A program made the position numbers and the translations under genes. From the NCBI GenBank assembly GCA_002007465.1, contig LNAC01001237.1:24260-88259 (forward strand): a stretch of 64,000 nt of DNA. The letters are read 5' to 3'. The stretch comes from Ailurus styani. Taxonomy: Eukaryota > Chordata > Mammalia > Carnivora > Ailuridae. The notes below the pieces were generated by a model. It did not search any database, was not told where the DNA came from, and saw only the letters and a program-made list of their open reading frames with translations. Positions 1-12,300 of the stretch are shown in pieces (the stretch's first letter is position 1; every line of letters begins with the position of its first letter).

Positions 1-1756
1 CATGTGTGAAGTCTCTGATGTTGCTCCTTCAAGTGTGCAGGTTTGGGCATGGGCACATGGCTTTGGCAGGGCTCTCCTTGACGATCTCTTTCCCTCAACT
101 CTCTCTTAGTCATCTTTTGTTAGTATCACACTCATATGTTATGCTCCACTAATTGCCGCATGATTGTTCTATTGCTTCCAACAAAGTGTTAGGATATAAA
201 CTGCTCCACAGTTTAAATGCAGGTACCCTTTTCAGGGATGGTTTTCCAGAGAAGTCTTTGAGGTTTGTTCCTAACCCAGGTGGGTTCCTCATGCCTGTAT
301 TTTTCTGTAGTTCTCTCTGGTAAACTAGCTAGTTTATGGCTTAGCTTATTGCTGTCATGAGGATACCAGTCTCCTATTAATTGCTTACCACCAAACAAAA
401 TCTATTGATTTTGAGACTATCTTTAGATATGAGCTTCCCTACATTCTGTTTCTAATAAAGTCATGGACAGAACTTGGAAGTTCTCTGTTCTTATGGTTTG
501 CCTGTACCCTTGGGCAAAACCTCTGAGCCGCTGCTCCATAGTAGGTGGTGAGGACAGTGACTCAGTTACTCAGAGTTACACTCTTGCTTTATGGGCAGAA
601 CACCGGGGTGGGGGAGAGGTGGGGATTGTAGCCTTGACTACTTGGCTTGCCTCTCCCAGTATAGAACCGTCACCTCTGAGTGAGCTTGGGAGAGATGATC
701 AGGGCCCCTCCCTCTCCTTTACATGTTTTTATTTTATAATAGTTAAAGTTACTCAAAATTCAATAAAAGGAGAATAGATTATTAAATTGAGTGTCATTTA
801 ACTTAAGAGTTATTGAAGGATTGACCTATTTCTTATATTATAGTATAATTTGGTGAAATTATTTCACATTATTGACAATATACCAATCACATTGTACTCT
901 CTTATTTTATAAAGTGAGCTCATTTTAAAACCATGTTTATTAAACAAAATAAGATGGAGATCACTACATTCTAAGTGTACATAAAGGGAGTTCAGCAGGA
1001 ATTCACCAAAAAAAAATAGGTAATAAAGAAGGTAAGGTCTTGGGGGCAACAGTACAAAATGCCATAAATCAGCACTTTAGCATCTATTTCTAAGTGTCAA
1101 TATTGGACTAGCATGGACTTCCTTTTCAATGTGGCCACCTATCAAGTTCAATTAGCTTAGTCTTCCTTCATGTGGTGCTTTATTTGGACATGGTAACCAC
1201 CTTTCTGGATGTTTACTAGGAGACCTAGCCACATTGAGAGGAGGGTAGAGCACCGTGAGCTGACCTAAAGGTGGTAGGCAGTGACTGCACCTGTGTTATC
1301 TGCTTGCTCACGGAGCTACATGTTTCTGCCCCTCTCCCAATGTGACTTTCCAGTGTGTTTCAGGGGTTTGCTCGTGTTTAGGGGAAAACTGGTCATAATT
1401 ATAAGTTATATGTATGCACAGATAAAGACATTCTTCTGAGTACAGGCCAACAACACACAACTAGTTCCCCGCTAAAGCCTTAGTGACTAATGGTTCCCTT
1501 CCCATCTGTCTACTGCAGCCAGAATGAGGTTTATGCCCTTGATCTGCCTTAGCCGAGCAGGAACTAGAGACTCTTCCAGCCTTCTTGTGTTCTGAAGACA
1601 GAAGCACAAATAGAGAAGCCTAGACCATCTCACTCTCTCTGGCAGCCAGGGTTAGGTGGATGGAAGCAGTCCTGGTGCTGCCAGAGAGCAAGAAGAGAGG
1701 CTCCAGAGCCATGGGTGAGGGGAAAAGAAAACAACAGTTCAAGGATGGGGTTGCAT
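1..1756. other. Non-coding DNA, no gene seen
   Basis: No gene is recognisable. The part at 1-720 is moderately GC-rich and may be very old L1 sequence, but I could not align it to a family with confidence. The longest ORFs (61-104 codons) resemble nothing I know and lack a convincing start context. From 720 onward the sequence is AT-rich and looks unique. Confidence 0.6.
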
Positions 1757-1937
1757 CAGTGGCTCTCAAACTTCAGAGAGTCAGAATCAGCTAGAAGCTT
1801 GGTTAAAACACAAATTGCTAGGTCCCACCCTCAGAGTTTCTGAATTAGAAGGTTTGTAGTGAGCCTAAGACTTTGCACTTCTAACACGGTTGTGGTGAGG
1901 CTGCTACAGCAGGTCTGCAGACCACACCCTGAAAAGG
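1757..1937 (+). mobile_element. MER5A-like hAT-Charlie DNA transposon remnant
   Basis: The sequence starts cagtggctctcaaactt and continues through a segment like gttaaaacacaaattgctagg, cccaccctcagagtttctga and ggtctgcagaccacaccctga. This is the order of the non-autonomous MER5A consensus. The right terminal inverted repeat is degraded. MER5A copies are ancient in placental mammals. Confidence 0.85.
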
Positions 1938-3000
1938 ACAGAGTCACAACCATGGGAAGGTGGGGTGGGGGCCTGAGACTCAGCTGAGCTAATGACGAGC
2001 TGAGCTGTAAATCACAAGTTGTATAGAAGTTTAGAATCCTTTCTCTTTGTCTCTACTATTCACCGCATTGGATTGCTTGCCAGTCCGTCACTGTACTAGG
2101 CACGCAAAGGAAAGAAGTATTGAATAAGACTTCTTAGTGAAAAAAATGTAAAAGGAAAGAACACACACTTTTTTTAAAGCTTCCAAATTCTTTATAAATT
2201 CCTTCAACAAATTAGTTTACAGCACAGGGGCTTTCAAAGGGTTTGGAAAGATATGCCATAAAATACAGAGTGGTGAAAGGAGGGAGCTTCCCTGCAAAAT
2301 GAAAGATTATTTTGTGTGATGAAAGAGAAAGAAATTATAGCTTCCATACTATAATGATTTCTTTATAAATTTAAATTGGGTGAGAATCCAGACAATTTTC
2401 TTAATATATTAGGAATTTTGAAATCATTTTCTTGAATTTATAAGCTAAAAATCAACAAATTTGTTTGCTATAATAGGGCTCTTATTTGCAAGATGAACAC
2501 CGATCACCTACAGATTTTCCTCTATGAACATAGCCAGACAAGCCCCTTCTGGATTCTGCATTTTAAATCAAAAGATGTAAAAGGATCTTTTGTGTTATTG
2601 CTTTCCTGAGTCAATAAGAAGGCAATAAAAAATAATTAGAAGAAAAGATGATTCTAAAATGTAACTTTTAGATTTTTACAGTTTAGGAAAATCTTGACAA
2701 CTCCAGGGCTGAGCTCTTGCCAGTGGGTGCTGGCCGGACCTGGGCCGGGCGTGTGCCTCCTCAGGGGATGCCAACTCCCTCCTCTGCTCCTGCCAACCAT
2801 GAAACAGCCCAGGTAATTTTCCATGGAGGTGTCCTGATTGATTTTAAAGGCAGCTACTCTTCTTCTTTTTTTTTTTTCCAGTTTCAAATCTTTAAGCAAG
2901 AAGGGAACAGCATTTTCATTTGTCCTACAAAAATTACTGTTGAGCTATTTGAAATAATGGTGGGCAATAAAGGTATGTATGATGCTATTTTTTAAAAAAT
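1938..3000. other. Non-coding DNA with a small L2 remnant
   Basis: Mostly unique, AT-rich sequence. The stretch at 2075-2140 (actgtactaggcacgcaaagg, then gaataagac) resembles the antisense 3' end of L2. A T run occurs at 2867-2878. ORFs on both strands at 2654-2995 overlap each other and show no protein signature. Confidence 0.5.
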
Positions 3001-3010
3001 AACTAATCAA

Positions 3011-3877
3011 CTCAAGAAATGGCCAGAAGATATAAACAGACACTTCTCCAAAGAAGACATACAAATGGACAACAGACATATGAAAAAGTGTTCATCATCA
3101 CTAGCCATCAGGGAAACTCAAATCAAAACCACGTTGAGATACTACCTTACACCAAAGAATGGCCAAAATCAACAAGACAGGAAACAACAAGTGTTGGAGA
3201 GGATGTGGAGAAAGGGGAACCCTCTTTCACTGTTGGTGGGAATGCAAGTTGGTGCAGCCACTTTGGAAAACAGTGTGGAGATTCCTCAAAAAATTAAAAA
3301 TAGAACTACCCTTTGACCCTGCAATTGGACTACTAAAATACTTTGATATTTACCCCAAAGATACAGATGTAGTGGGAAAAAAGGACTATATGTACCCCAA
3401 TGTTCATAGCAGCAATATCCACAATTGCCAAGCTGCTGTGGAAAGAACTGAGATGTCCTTCAACAGACAAATGGATAAAGATGTGGTCCATATATACAAT
3501 GGAATATTACTCAGCCATCAGAAAGGATGAATACCCAACTTTTGTATCAACATGGATGAGTCTGGAGGAGATTATGTTGAGTGAAATAAGTCAAGCAGAG
3601 AAAGTCAATTATCATATGGTTTCACTTACTTGTGGAACATAAGGAATAAAATGGAGGACTCTACGAGAAGGGAAGGAAAAGTGAACTGGAATAAACCAGA
3701 AGGAAGACAAACCATGAGAGACTGTGGACTCTGAGAAACAAACTGAGGGTTATGGAGGGGAGGGGGAGAAGTGGGAGAAGGGATGGGTGAACCTGGTGGT
3801 GGGTATTAAGGAGGGCACATATTGTATGGAGCACTGGGTGTGGTGCATAAAAAATGAATCTTGGATCACTGAAAAAA
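3011..3877 (+). mobile_element. 5'-truncated carnivore L1, ORF2 C-terminus and 3' UTR
   Basis: The insert holds the last part of L1 ORF2 ([20 protein letters not shown] near 3220-3290, then IYTMEYYSAI near 3495-3525) in two frames, so ORF2 is frameshifted and dead. It continues into the carnivore L1 3' UTR (agggcacatattgtatggag, ctgggtgtggtgcataaaaa) and a short A tail. The sequence aactaatcaa occurs at 3001-3010 and again at 3878-3887, a 10-bp target-site duplication. It is a normal retrotransposition product truncated at the 5' end. Confidence 0.93.
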
Positions 3878-3939
3878 AACTAATCAATGCAGCCACAGTC
3901 CATTTAGGTCTTATTATATCAGCACAGATTGTAGTATGA

Positions 3940-4130
3940 AGACTGTAATCAGACGACCAGGATTCAAGGTGCAGTTTTACCACCTATGTTATCAGTGGGG
4001 AGAGCTGTTGCTCAGTCTCATCTTGTGTACAGTGGGGACACTTCCCGAGTCCAGGTGGAAGCAAAGATAATGCACAAATCTATGACAAGCACATGCCACA
4101 GTGTTGTACAGAGTGGAGCTCAATATTACT
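3940..4130 (-). repeat. Probable MIR SINE, diverged, antisense
   Basis: gaccaggattcaaggtgcag, then a purine/pyrimidine pattern like 'tctcatcttgtgtacagtgggga', follows the order of an inverted MIR (dirty 'caggattcaaa...tgtaaaatgggga'). Divergence is high and the ends are uncertain. Beyond it, 4130-4740 is unique and AT-rich with no gene seen. Confidence 0.5.
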
Positions 4131-4741
4131 TTCTCCTTAAAGGTGAAACTTGCTTTAAATCTATATATACCAATGCTCAGATGAAAGATAAAAATGTACT
4201 GGTTACCTGATGAAACATTATTTTATCTTTGTTGGAAAAAGGCATTCCCTCCACTATCAGTCTCTCACTGACCCCCTGTCACCATTAAAGAGAAAATCAC
4301 CTAAGATGGGTATGACTAGAGAATCAACTATGTTATAATGAATTAAGGTATATAGATAGTATGCCCATAAGCTTCAATGCCTCACTCAGAATAATGCAAA
4401 AACTGAAAATGTCAAAATGCTGTTCCTCAGACTTACAAACCAAAAGTTCTTCATCATCCAATGAGTTTGGTAAGAGCTTTGAAAATTTCACCCTCTATAT
4501 AATGCATTTATGTAATATGCATGCATATAAGGAAGTATAAATTATTTCTGGAACCAGAAAAAAAAATTGAAAAATCAAAGGACAGAGTACTTTGTTAATC
4601 TTACATTCTATGCCCAAAGTTTGACTCATACCGTTTTGTTCTCTCTCTGTGTCCTTTATCTGGACCTATATCAAAGATCAAACAATTTTAAAAACAAAAA
4701 TAATTTTCATTCAATCAGGGGGATTAAAATGACATGCAAGG

Positions 4742-4931
4742 GGAAATGTTTATTTGTTTATTTATTTGAGCACGGGGAGGGGCAGAGGAAGAGGGAGAGA
4801 CATAATCTCAAGCAGACTCCCCACTGAGCTGGAGCCCACCATGGGCCATGGAGCAGGATCCCATAACTCTGAGATCACGACTGAGAATAAACCAAGAGTT
4901 GGTCACTCAACCAACTGAGCCATCCAGGCAG
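4742..4931 (-). mobile_element. SINEC (carnivore tRNA-Lys-derived SINE), antisense
   Basis: It starts with the inverted A-rich tail (tttatttgtttatttatttg), then the inverted CT-rich body, and ends with the inverted tRNA-like head (caaccaactgagccatccagg). It is diverged from consensus and no clear target-site duplication is visible, so it is one of the older SINEC copies here. Confidence 0.9.
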
Positions 4932-5485
4932 GTACTCTAAGAAGAAAAATATTTTGAAGCAGAGTTGAAACAGAAGATAGAAATAGGATTTTCACTTTTT
5001 AATTTTTTTTGTAAATACATTTCCTGCTGACACCCATGAATTCTTCCTGTCAAAACTCTCCCCTGTAACTGGACACAACACAGAGGCAATAAGTTACTAG
5101 AACACATTAACCCTTTTGTAGAAAGTGAAACAAATGCTTGGCTGCCACATGCATTGAGAGATACCTCCAGGGGTCCTCCACAGGAATAATAATGTCCTTG
5201 CTTATTTAGGTGCCAGAAAAAGCCAAACCAAGAGGAGGCATGGGTAGCGGGGCTGACCTTAGCCTGCTGCTCTGAGACACTTGTCTTCCAGAGAATGGGC
5301 TATATGCCACGTATGGACCACTGTCTTTCTCCCCAGGCAAGCATACCCTTCAAAAGTATCACATTGAAAGTCAAGTAAGGTCAAAAGTTCTCATTGAAGA
5401 CTTTTTAAAATGTAGCGATAGCCTTTTGCTCTTGAGAAGTATATTTTCATCCCATCTGAATTACAACACTTAAAATTCTAAATCG
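4932..5485. other. Unique non-coding DNA
   Basis: No ORF of note, no RNA gene and no recognisable repeat, apart from short homopolymer runs around 5000-5010. Confidence 0.6.
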
Positions 5486-5504
5486 TGTGAAATCTAAAAT
5501 TCTT

Positions 5505-5754
5505 TTTTTATTATTTTTTAACTTTATTTATTTATTATTTTTAATTACCATATAATTTATTATTTGTTTCAGGGGTACAGGTCTGTGAATCATCAGTCTT
5601 ACACAATTCACGGCACTCACCATAGCACATACCCTCCCCAATGTCCATCACCCAGCCACCCCATCCTTCCCAACTCCCTCCACTCCATCAACCCTCAGTT
5701 TGTTTCCTGAGATTAAGAGTCTCTTGTGGTTTGTCTCCCTCTCTGGTTTTGTCT
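5505..5754 (-). mobile_element. Truncated carnivore L1 3' end, antisense
   Basis: On the + strand a T/A-rich inverted tail is followed by caggggtacaggtctgtgaa, ataccctccccaatgtccat and aaccctcagtttgtttcctg, the inverted 3' UTR of carnivore L1. The target-site duplication tgtgaaatctaaaattctt lies at 5486-5504 and 5755-5773. About 250 bp were integrated. Confidence 0.92.
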
Positions 5755-5773
5755 TGTGAAATCTAAAATTCTT

Positions 5774-5966
5774 TTTTTTTAAAGATTTTATTTATTTATT
5801 TGACAGAGAGAGAGATTAAAAGTAGGCGGAGAGGCAGGCAGAGAGAGGAAGAAGCAGGCTCCCTGCTGAGCAGGAAGCCCGATGTGGGACTCAATCCTAG
5901 GACCCTGAGATCATGACCTGAGCCGAAGGCAGAGGCTTTAAGCCACTGAGCCACCCAGGCGCCCCT
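5774..5966 (-). mobile_element. SINEC, mustelid-type, antisense, inserted in the L1 target duplication
   Basis: The inverted tail and body are followed by the inverted head gagccacccaggcgcccc. The body has gcaggctccctgctgagcag and a purine block typical of the mustelid-type subfamily. Its own target-site duplication (aaatctaaaattctt at 5759-5773 and 5967-5981) is the right-hand duplication of the neighbouring L1, so this SINE arrived after the L1. Confidence 0.93.
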
Positions 5967-5981
5967 AAATCTAAAATTCTT

Positions 5982-7640
5982 AATCTAGGAGATTGAAAAA
6001 TAGAACCTCTAAACCAAACTAAGGTATTTTCTTGAAAATACTATTTAACATTTAAGTAGAACATAAATAGTTTTTAGGTTTTCAGCCTGAGTGGAAGTTG
6101 GGTTTAGAAGTTGGTGTCCCATCTCTCCAGAGCCAGTCTGTATGGTAACCAGATTAGTTTCTAAACCTAGACAACTCACTCAATACCTTTGAATTAACTC
6201 AATTTAAAATAACAAGAAATTTAGAAATACTTATAGACAAACAAAAAAGTTAAGCCGAATATTGGTAGTAAGTCCACTTTAGAGGCTGCCATAGTGCTTA
6301 CCTCAAGACATTCCTATCAGTCCATTTAATCCAGTGAGATACCAAAGCACCAATCCTTATATCACTTACAAAAGGAAAGAGAAAAATGTGACTTATATTT
6401 AATAAGGTAACATATTTTTACCTTATTTTCCATAACAAATAAGAACATGAAAATAAAAAAATAAATAAAACAATTACTGGGTTTTTAGGTTTAGGTATAG
6501 CCGTGCTTAACATTATCAACCATAGATCCCATTAAACAGAGAGTGGGAACCAAACCGCAACTTAATTCAGCTAACTCATCTATGGAGGGCAACAGAAAAA
6601 AAGAAAATCTCAGTAAACCATATCAAAACTTCCACATCGTTCTTATTGGCTTTTTTTATGTCTAGTACTCATAAGATTATATTCGGTCAAGTAATAGGTA
6701 AACACTCAGAAGACTATAAAGAAAATAAGGGATGATGTTTCTGGTGTTCCATTTAATTTATTTCCTATTACAAATAAATTTTTCCTAAATATATGTAAGG
6801 AGAACCCAGGAAACTGACTTTTCTACCACAAAAACACCATGGCCAATTCATTAGCCACGTTAAATAATTTGTTTCCCAGTGGGCTATTCATGCCCCAACA
6901 CACAAAGAAAGGGTGGAAGAAGCTGCACTGGAGGATCAGTGGGTCTTAGAATTCAGAAAGTGTCTATTTGGGGATTGTGCAGAGACTTTCAAATAATTCT
7001 GACCAAACCTCAACCTCTCTGAGTAAGAATATATGGTATGGCTGTGGCTCTAGGCTGAGTTCTTGATGAATGAGGAAAAATTAATGAGGATTTCTGGCCC
7101 ACTGGCTCAACTCCAAGAGAAACATAATATTGTTGGATAAGCAATCATGTCTTTTCATTGCTTTCATGGAAATATCCCACCCTTCTTTTTCAACCAGAAT
7201 AAAAGATGGCAGAAAAGTCATAAAACAGAGTTTTAGCTTTTATCTTTCTAACATAGCAAAATCTAGCAAAATAAAGTAATTTAAGCAAAAATACTTTCTT
7301 AGCAGATGATAGTACAGGCAGCTTTTATATGTGTGAATATATTACTCAAACCCATAAGCTTTTTTTGATCCCTCAATAAATAGTTTATTTTGTCTTATAT
7401 TTTTGCACACTCCAGAAATAATGGAACAATTTATAGTTTCCTAAACCAACTAAATTCTTACATATACTGTGCCTACTGTCTCTAGTGCCCATTCTACTTG
7501 TATCTATATGGTTAATTCCTATATATTCTTAGAATCTTATTCAACTGCTACCTCCCCTAAGAATTCTGCCCAACTTTCCCATACCTATATAGTTTCTTAT
7601 CCATATCCCACTGCACATCATACATAATTTATGTTAACAG
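5982..7640. other. Unique AT-rich non-coding DNA
   Basis: No ORF over 60 codons and no repeat I can name in this 1.6 kb. It is uniform AT-rich sequence. Confidence 0.6.
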
Positions 7641-7790
7641 TAATTTGCTTATGTGTCTAGCTCCTCACTAGACTGTGAATTCTAAATTTAAGGGTAGAGT
7701 CAGGGATCATACTTTTACCCCACAATGCCTTGCATCATCCTGGGACCTAAGAGAAGAACAGAACATTTTTACCGAATGAATGACCGAAAG
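7641..7790 (+). repeat. L2 LINE 3' end remnant
   Basis: actagactgtgaattctaaa, agggtagagtcagggatcat, cacaatgccttgcatcatcc and gaatgaatgaccg follow, in order, the L2 3' end (ctagactgtaagctcc, gggcaggga, cagtgcctggcac, gaatgaatga). It is old and diverged. Confidence 0.75.
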
Positions 7791-8095
7791 TAGACATGAT
7801 TTAGCCAATTGTGGGAATAATTTAACTTTTCATTGTAAACATTTAAAGGTAGTATAGAATACCTCAAGGCCAAAACAATGTAAAGCACAGATGTCTATCT
7901 ATACATAGTCAAATAGCCCTTCCCCATGAAGCACTTAAGCAAAGTGTCACTACATTAATGCATTTTTCAAATCCTTATGCTCTGGCCATCATTTCCACAT
8001 CTCTCCAGAGAGAAGTTAAAGGCATGATTAAAACAACAATCACAATGATTCTAACAAAAACCATACTTCCAACTTTGTGAGACTTCTTTGTCTCT

Positions 8096-8152
8096 GTTTC
8101 TTTCTCTCTCTCACCATCTCTTTCTCTTTTTTTCTCTCTCTCCCCTATGTAT
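8096..8152. repeat. CT-rich low-complexity tract
   Basis: Alternating tctc and tttct runs. The flanking unique sequence (7791-8095) contains no gene. Confidence 0.8.
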
Positions 8153-8212
8153 TAAGGAGGATGACATAGATGGGCTTTTCCTATGGCATGGCGTGTGCTT
8201 TTGATGTTTCTT

Positions 8213-8327
8213 TTTATTTTATTTTATTTTATTTTATTTTTTCAGTGTTTCAATATTCATTGTTTATGTACCACACACAGTGCTCCATGCAATATGTGCC
8301 CTCCTTATACCCATCACCAGGCTCAGT
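8213..8327 (-). mobile_element. Short 5'-truncated L1 3' end, antisense
   Basis: A (TTTTA)n inverted tail is followed by tcattgtttatgtaccacac, agtgctccatgcaatatgtg and cccatcaccaggctcag. It is the inverse of the same L1 3' UTR type that ends the 3011-3877 element. ttttgatgtttctt occurs at 8199-8212 and 8328-8341, a perfect 14-bp target-site duplication. Only about 115 bp were inserted. Confidence 0.93.
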
Positions 8328-8341
8328 TTTTGATGTTTCTT

Positions 8342-9100
8342 ATAGGTTGCCTTCTTGATTTCTTGTGGTCTCAGAAACCACCCTTCAGAGTGACTCACCC
8401 ACCACTCAATGCTTTGGGTTATTTAAGACTCTTTCATATCCTTAACAGTTCTACATATAAGGCAGTTGCCTATTATCTGTATCTAACTGTGATTAGTCAC
8501 TAGTCAAAGAAGAAAAATTGTGATTCACCTCAGATGATCTTTGCTTATGCATAGATTTATGTCATACATGTATGGTATGTGCGTGTGTGTGTGTGAGAGA
8601 GAGAGAGACAGACAGACAGACACACACACACAGAAGCACCATGATTGTGTACAGTCCTTTAGGCTGGCAGCCTTGATGCAATGTTCAGTCTTTGAAAATC
8701 CCTATTTGGAACATTAGAAACATCTGGAGAAACCACATTTCCATGTTGAAATAAAGATAAGTTGTCATTTCTGCTACTCATTTTGAATTTATCCCACAGC
8801 CTGATGAGAGAATTTTGCCCAGAGCAAGTTATAGAGTATGTAACCAAAAAAGAAAAAAAAGAAAAAAAATTAGTAAAAGACAAAAAAAAAAACAAACTAG
8901 AGGTTAGGAAACTGATTTTATAGCATTCTATCAGAGGTTTCCTTAACTATGCCTCCACAAATGCTTGCTCCATCCCAGTGAGTGGGCTCCTGGGAGATAC
9001 TGCGCTGCAGGCAATAGGATCCAGTACAACCATGCGACACTACCCAGGCCCATTTATCAGCCTGTATTGTTTTTCCACCTACTAAGTTTAAATAATATTG
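8342..9100. other. Unique non-coding DNA with a compound microsatellite
   Basis: At 8580-8633 there is a compound repeat, (TG)n then (GA)n then (GACA)n then (CA)n. The rest is AT-rich with A runs at 8846-8893 and no recognisable gene. Confidence 0.75.
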
Positions 9101-9280
9101 TTAAAAGATTCTATTTATTCATTCGAAAGGGAGAGAGAGCTGGGGAGAGAGAGAGAGCCTGCACAGGCAGGGGGAGGGGAAGAGGGATAAACAGACTCCC
9201 TGCTGAGAGGAAAGGAGGACATGGGGCTGGATCCCAGGACCCAGAGATCATGACCTGAACCAAAGTCAAACACTCAATTG
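9101..9280 (-). mobile_element. SINEC, antisense, older copy
   Basis: It begins aaaagattctatttattcat, passes through a long gagagagag block and ggctggatcccagga, and ends with the inverted head catgacctgaaccaaagtca. The last part of the head is degraded and no target-site duplication is clear. An AT-only stretch (9283-9390) follows. Confidence 0.88.
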
Positions 9281-9390
9281 ACTAATATAGTAACAATAAT
9301 ATTAGGTAATAATAAATATTATTTAATATTTATTAAATAATACATTTAATAACTTTATTATTAAATTTAAATTATAATTTAGACTTGTGC

Positions 9391-12300
9391 TTAATAATGC
9401 ATGTATTTGGTCTGGAAATTTAGGAAAATGCAGTATAAATATAAGGTCTCATGTTGATGCTCAAGAATCATGTTTTCTATTTCATACTTGAGAGCTTGTC
9501 TTCTTGAGCCTGTGATTAAAATTCACAATTTTAAATGTGTCTTATCCAGCAAAAGAGATGCAGTTTTGTTAAAGTCCACCCAACTGGAGCAAGCCCTGGA
9601 ATGCAGCTTCCTTATGTTGCAGGCGGCCATTGTGGTGAATTCAGTGACTTTACAGCCTCTGCCCAGGACAGCCTGGTGTTCAGCTGAGTGTCCAGCTAAT
9701 GAACTACATGGGGAATTTATACATAAGTCAACAGAACTGCCTTCATCTTTCTTTCCTTCTCTTGAACTCCCACAGTGATCTCCCACTAAGAGGGAGTCCT
9801 TTCATTTGCTCATGGTTCTAACGCACTTGTGGGAAAAAATATCAGACATTTTTGGCTTTTGGATTTCATACTCAAGTTTGAATATGTGGTTTCATTCCAA
9901 AAATACCATAAGAAAGTCTGAGGAGTAGCAAAGCCAGGGGGAAAAAATAGCTGACATTGAGATTCAGTCTTGAATATCCACAAATATTTCTAGAATCCTT
10001 TTTTTTTTTTTTTTGGTCAAGGAGACCTTTCTTCAAAGAAAAGCTTAGTCATTGAAAAGCCAGATGTATAAAAGAAATGAGTAAGAAAGACTCTTCTTGA
10101 AATAGGCCTGAATCCTGTCTCTTTGCTTCTTTTCAAAGTTCCTCCAAGGCACTCAACAAATAAGTTTGAAAATCAGTGCTGGCTCTGGTTTCCAAACTGT
10201 GTTCCAGAAAATATGAATCTTTTCAGATGTTTCCCAAAGACTTCTCTGGTCAGAATTCTGTCACATGCTGTATGCCATATCCTCCTTTTGCAGTCTCAAA
10301 GTTTACTTGAATACAGGAAGACTCCAGGGAATTCTCACACAAAGGGATTTAACACCCCATGGAATGTCTAGGTCATGGACATGACCATATATTCTAGACT
10401 GCCAGCCCCTGGTTCCCTGTAAAACACACTTACTGGGGGAAGGTCGTTGGCGGAGAACCTCCACCTGACTTATTGGACTACTTTCTGCAGGGAGACAGCT
10501 CTGAGTAGGGGCTGGGATGGGGGGAGAAGCGCAAGTAACTTAGTGGGGCCCAGAGGAGCAGAGAATGTAAACAAGGGGTGTAAACACAGGGACCAGAGTT
10601 TATGTCAATTGGAGTAAACGTAATATCCTCTCTCTTTTTCTCTCCATGTAGAGAAAAAATCCAATGGAGAACCCTCTCCTGACATTTTTCCATTTCCTCC
10701 CGAATCCCTCAGCAATCTCTTTGAAAATCCTAAGGCTTGGCACCAAAGCATATCGATCAAATATGATGGGTGTCTCTCCCCAAAAGATCCTGAAATGAAT
10801 TTAAATATTTACCTATTAGTCTATTTCTAGTTCTAAGATGGCTTCAATTTCCTTATAAATATATACACTTAAGTGATTTCTGAGAAATGACACAAAGAAC
10901 AAGCAGTGAAAAACACAAAACAAAAAACTAGAGAGATTTGTCATATGGTTCACACAGATCATGCTAAATCTATGAATATAAATTTTACAAAATGATGCTG
11001 CCTATCCTGCTTGTCAAAATAGATTAACAATTGTTTTTTTTTTCTTCCTGTAAGTTTTGATTTCTTTTTTTTTTTTTTTTTTTTTGGTAAAGGAATGAAT
11101 GAAATGCTTTCGGTAAACAGGTAAACCAAAAAATCATTCTGAGCCATGACCTCAGTCATCAGCTGTCCCCGTATTTTCTAACATCCTGAAATTTTCCATT
11201 CGACTTGGGTGGCTGATTTTGCATTTTTTTCTGGACCTCTGTACCCTGTGGAGTTTGGGACACCACCAAAGGCAGGGAATGAGCCGGACACCTGCCTGTG
11301 GTCTCCTGGCTCCTGCCCTGAGTAGCACAAAGCGGTGGGGCAGGGCAGGGTGGGGGGAGGTGGGATAAGCCTGAAGGACACGTAGCCCTCCCACGCAGGC
11401 TGGAGGAGGATTCTGGAGGATGAGAAAATTATCTCTGGGAAACGTTTAAAGGAAAAAAGAATTATGCACCAAAGCTTGGCCTCAGATGCAAATGGAGAAG
11501 GTTTAATTAACCTTTATTTTTTCCCATTAGTTGTGAATATTTGGATTCACTTGAGAAATATTTTCTTACCCTCTCAAAACAGATCTGAGCCACAGATAAA
11601 CATATTAAAATCCTAATTGTGAAAGCAAATAAAAAGATGTCCTTCATGGGATGTTTTACCATCGCAGTTTCAAACTTCAGCGTAATGGAGAGTTTTCAGC
11701 ACCTGTTGGAAACCTACCCCATCTGGGAGATATAACTCTAAATCTAAATTTTGTTTTAAGGAAAGTGCTCAGAAATGAATGAAAGACACACCACCACTCT
11801 GAGTTATTACTTTGAAAGAAATAAAATTTGTTTTCTGAAGATTCCCATCGCTATCAGTATTTTTTACAGGACTGTTGTTTTTGCATACTAATATAGTTCT
11901 TCTCTTTTGGAAAATTGTTAGTTATGAAACAGAAGTGACTAAGATGCCAGCGCCTATATTAACAGAACAGGGGACAAGGAAACCCTTGTAACCCTTCTTC
12001 TTGAAAGGGACCTCTATTGTTAACTAACTAATGTAAAAACCATGCTGATCTGCCTGAATAGCCAGTGTCAATGACCATTTTTATCTTAGGAGAAGCAAAA
12101 TTCAACTTCAGGATAAATTTAGTATCATTATCACCATATTCCTTCTTCTTACCTACATTCTAATTCCATGAAAAATTTTCAGTAATTTCCTGAATTATTG
12201 AACTATTCCTGAATTATTGGGCTACTTTCTGCAGGGAGACAGAATTTTCGATCAACATAATTCCAGCAAGCATTAGAAGTTTGGAGGTTGCCCTCCATTT

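Noticed and set aside
3159..3642. L1 ORF2 C-terminal ORFs as a working reverse transcriptase gene
   Set aside because: Only the last part of ORF2 is present, in two frames, in a 5'-truncated element. The polymerase and endonuclease domains are absent.
9283..9390. AT-only stretch as a replication origin or matrix attachment site
   Set aside because: Base composition alone is not evidence, and no supporting motif was found.
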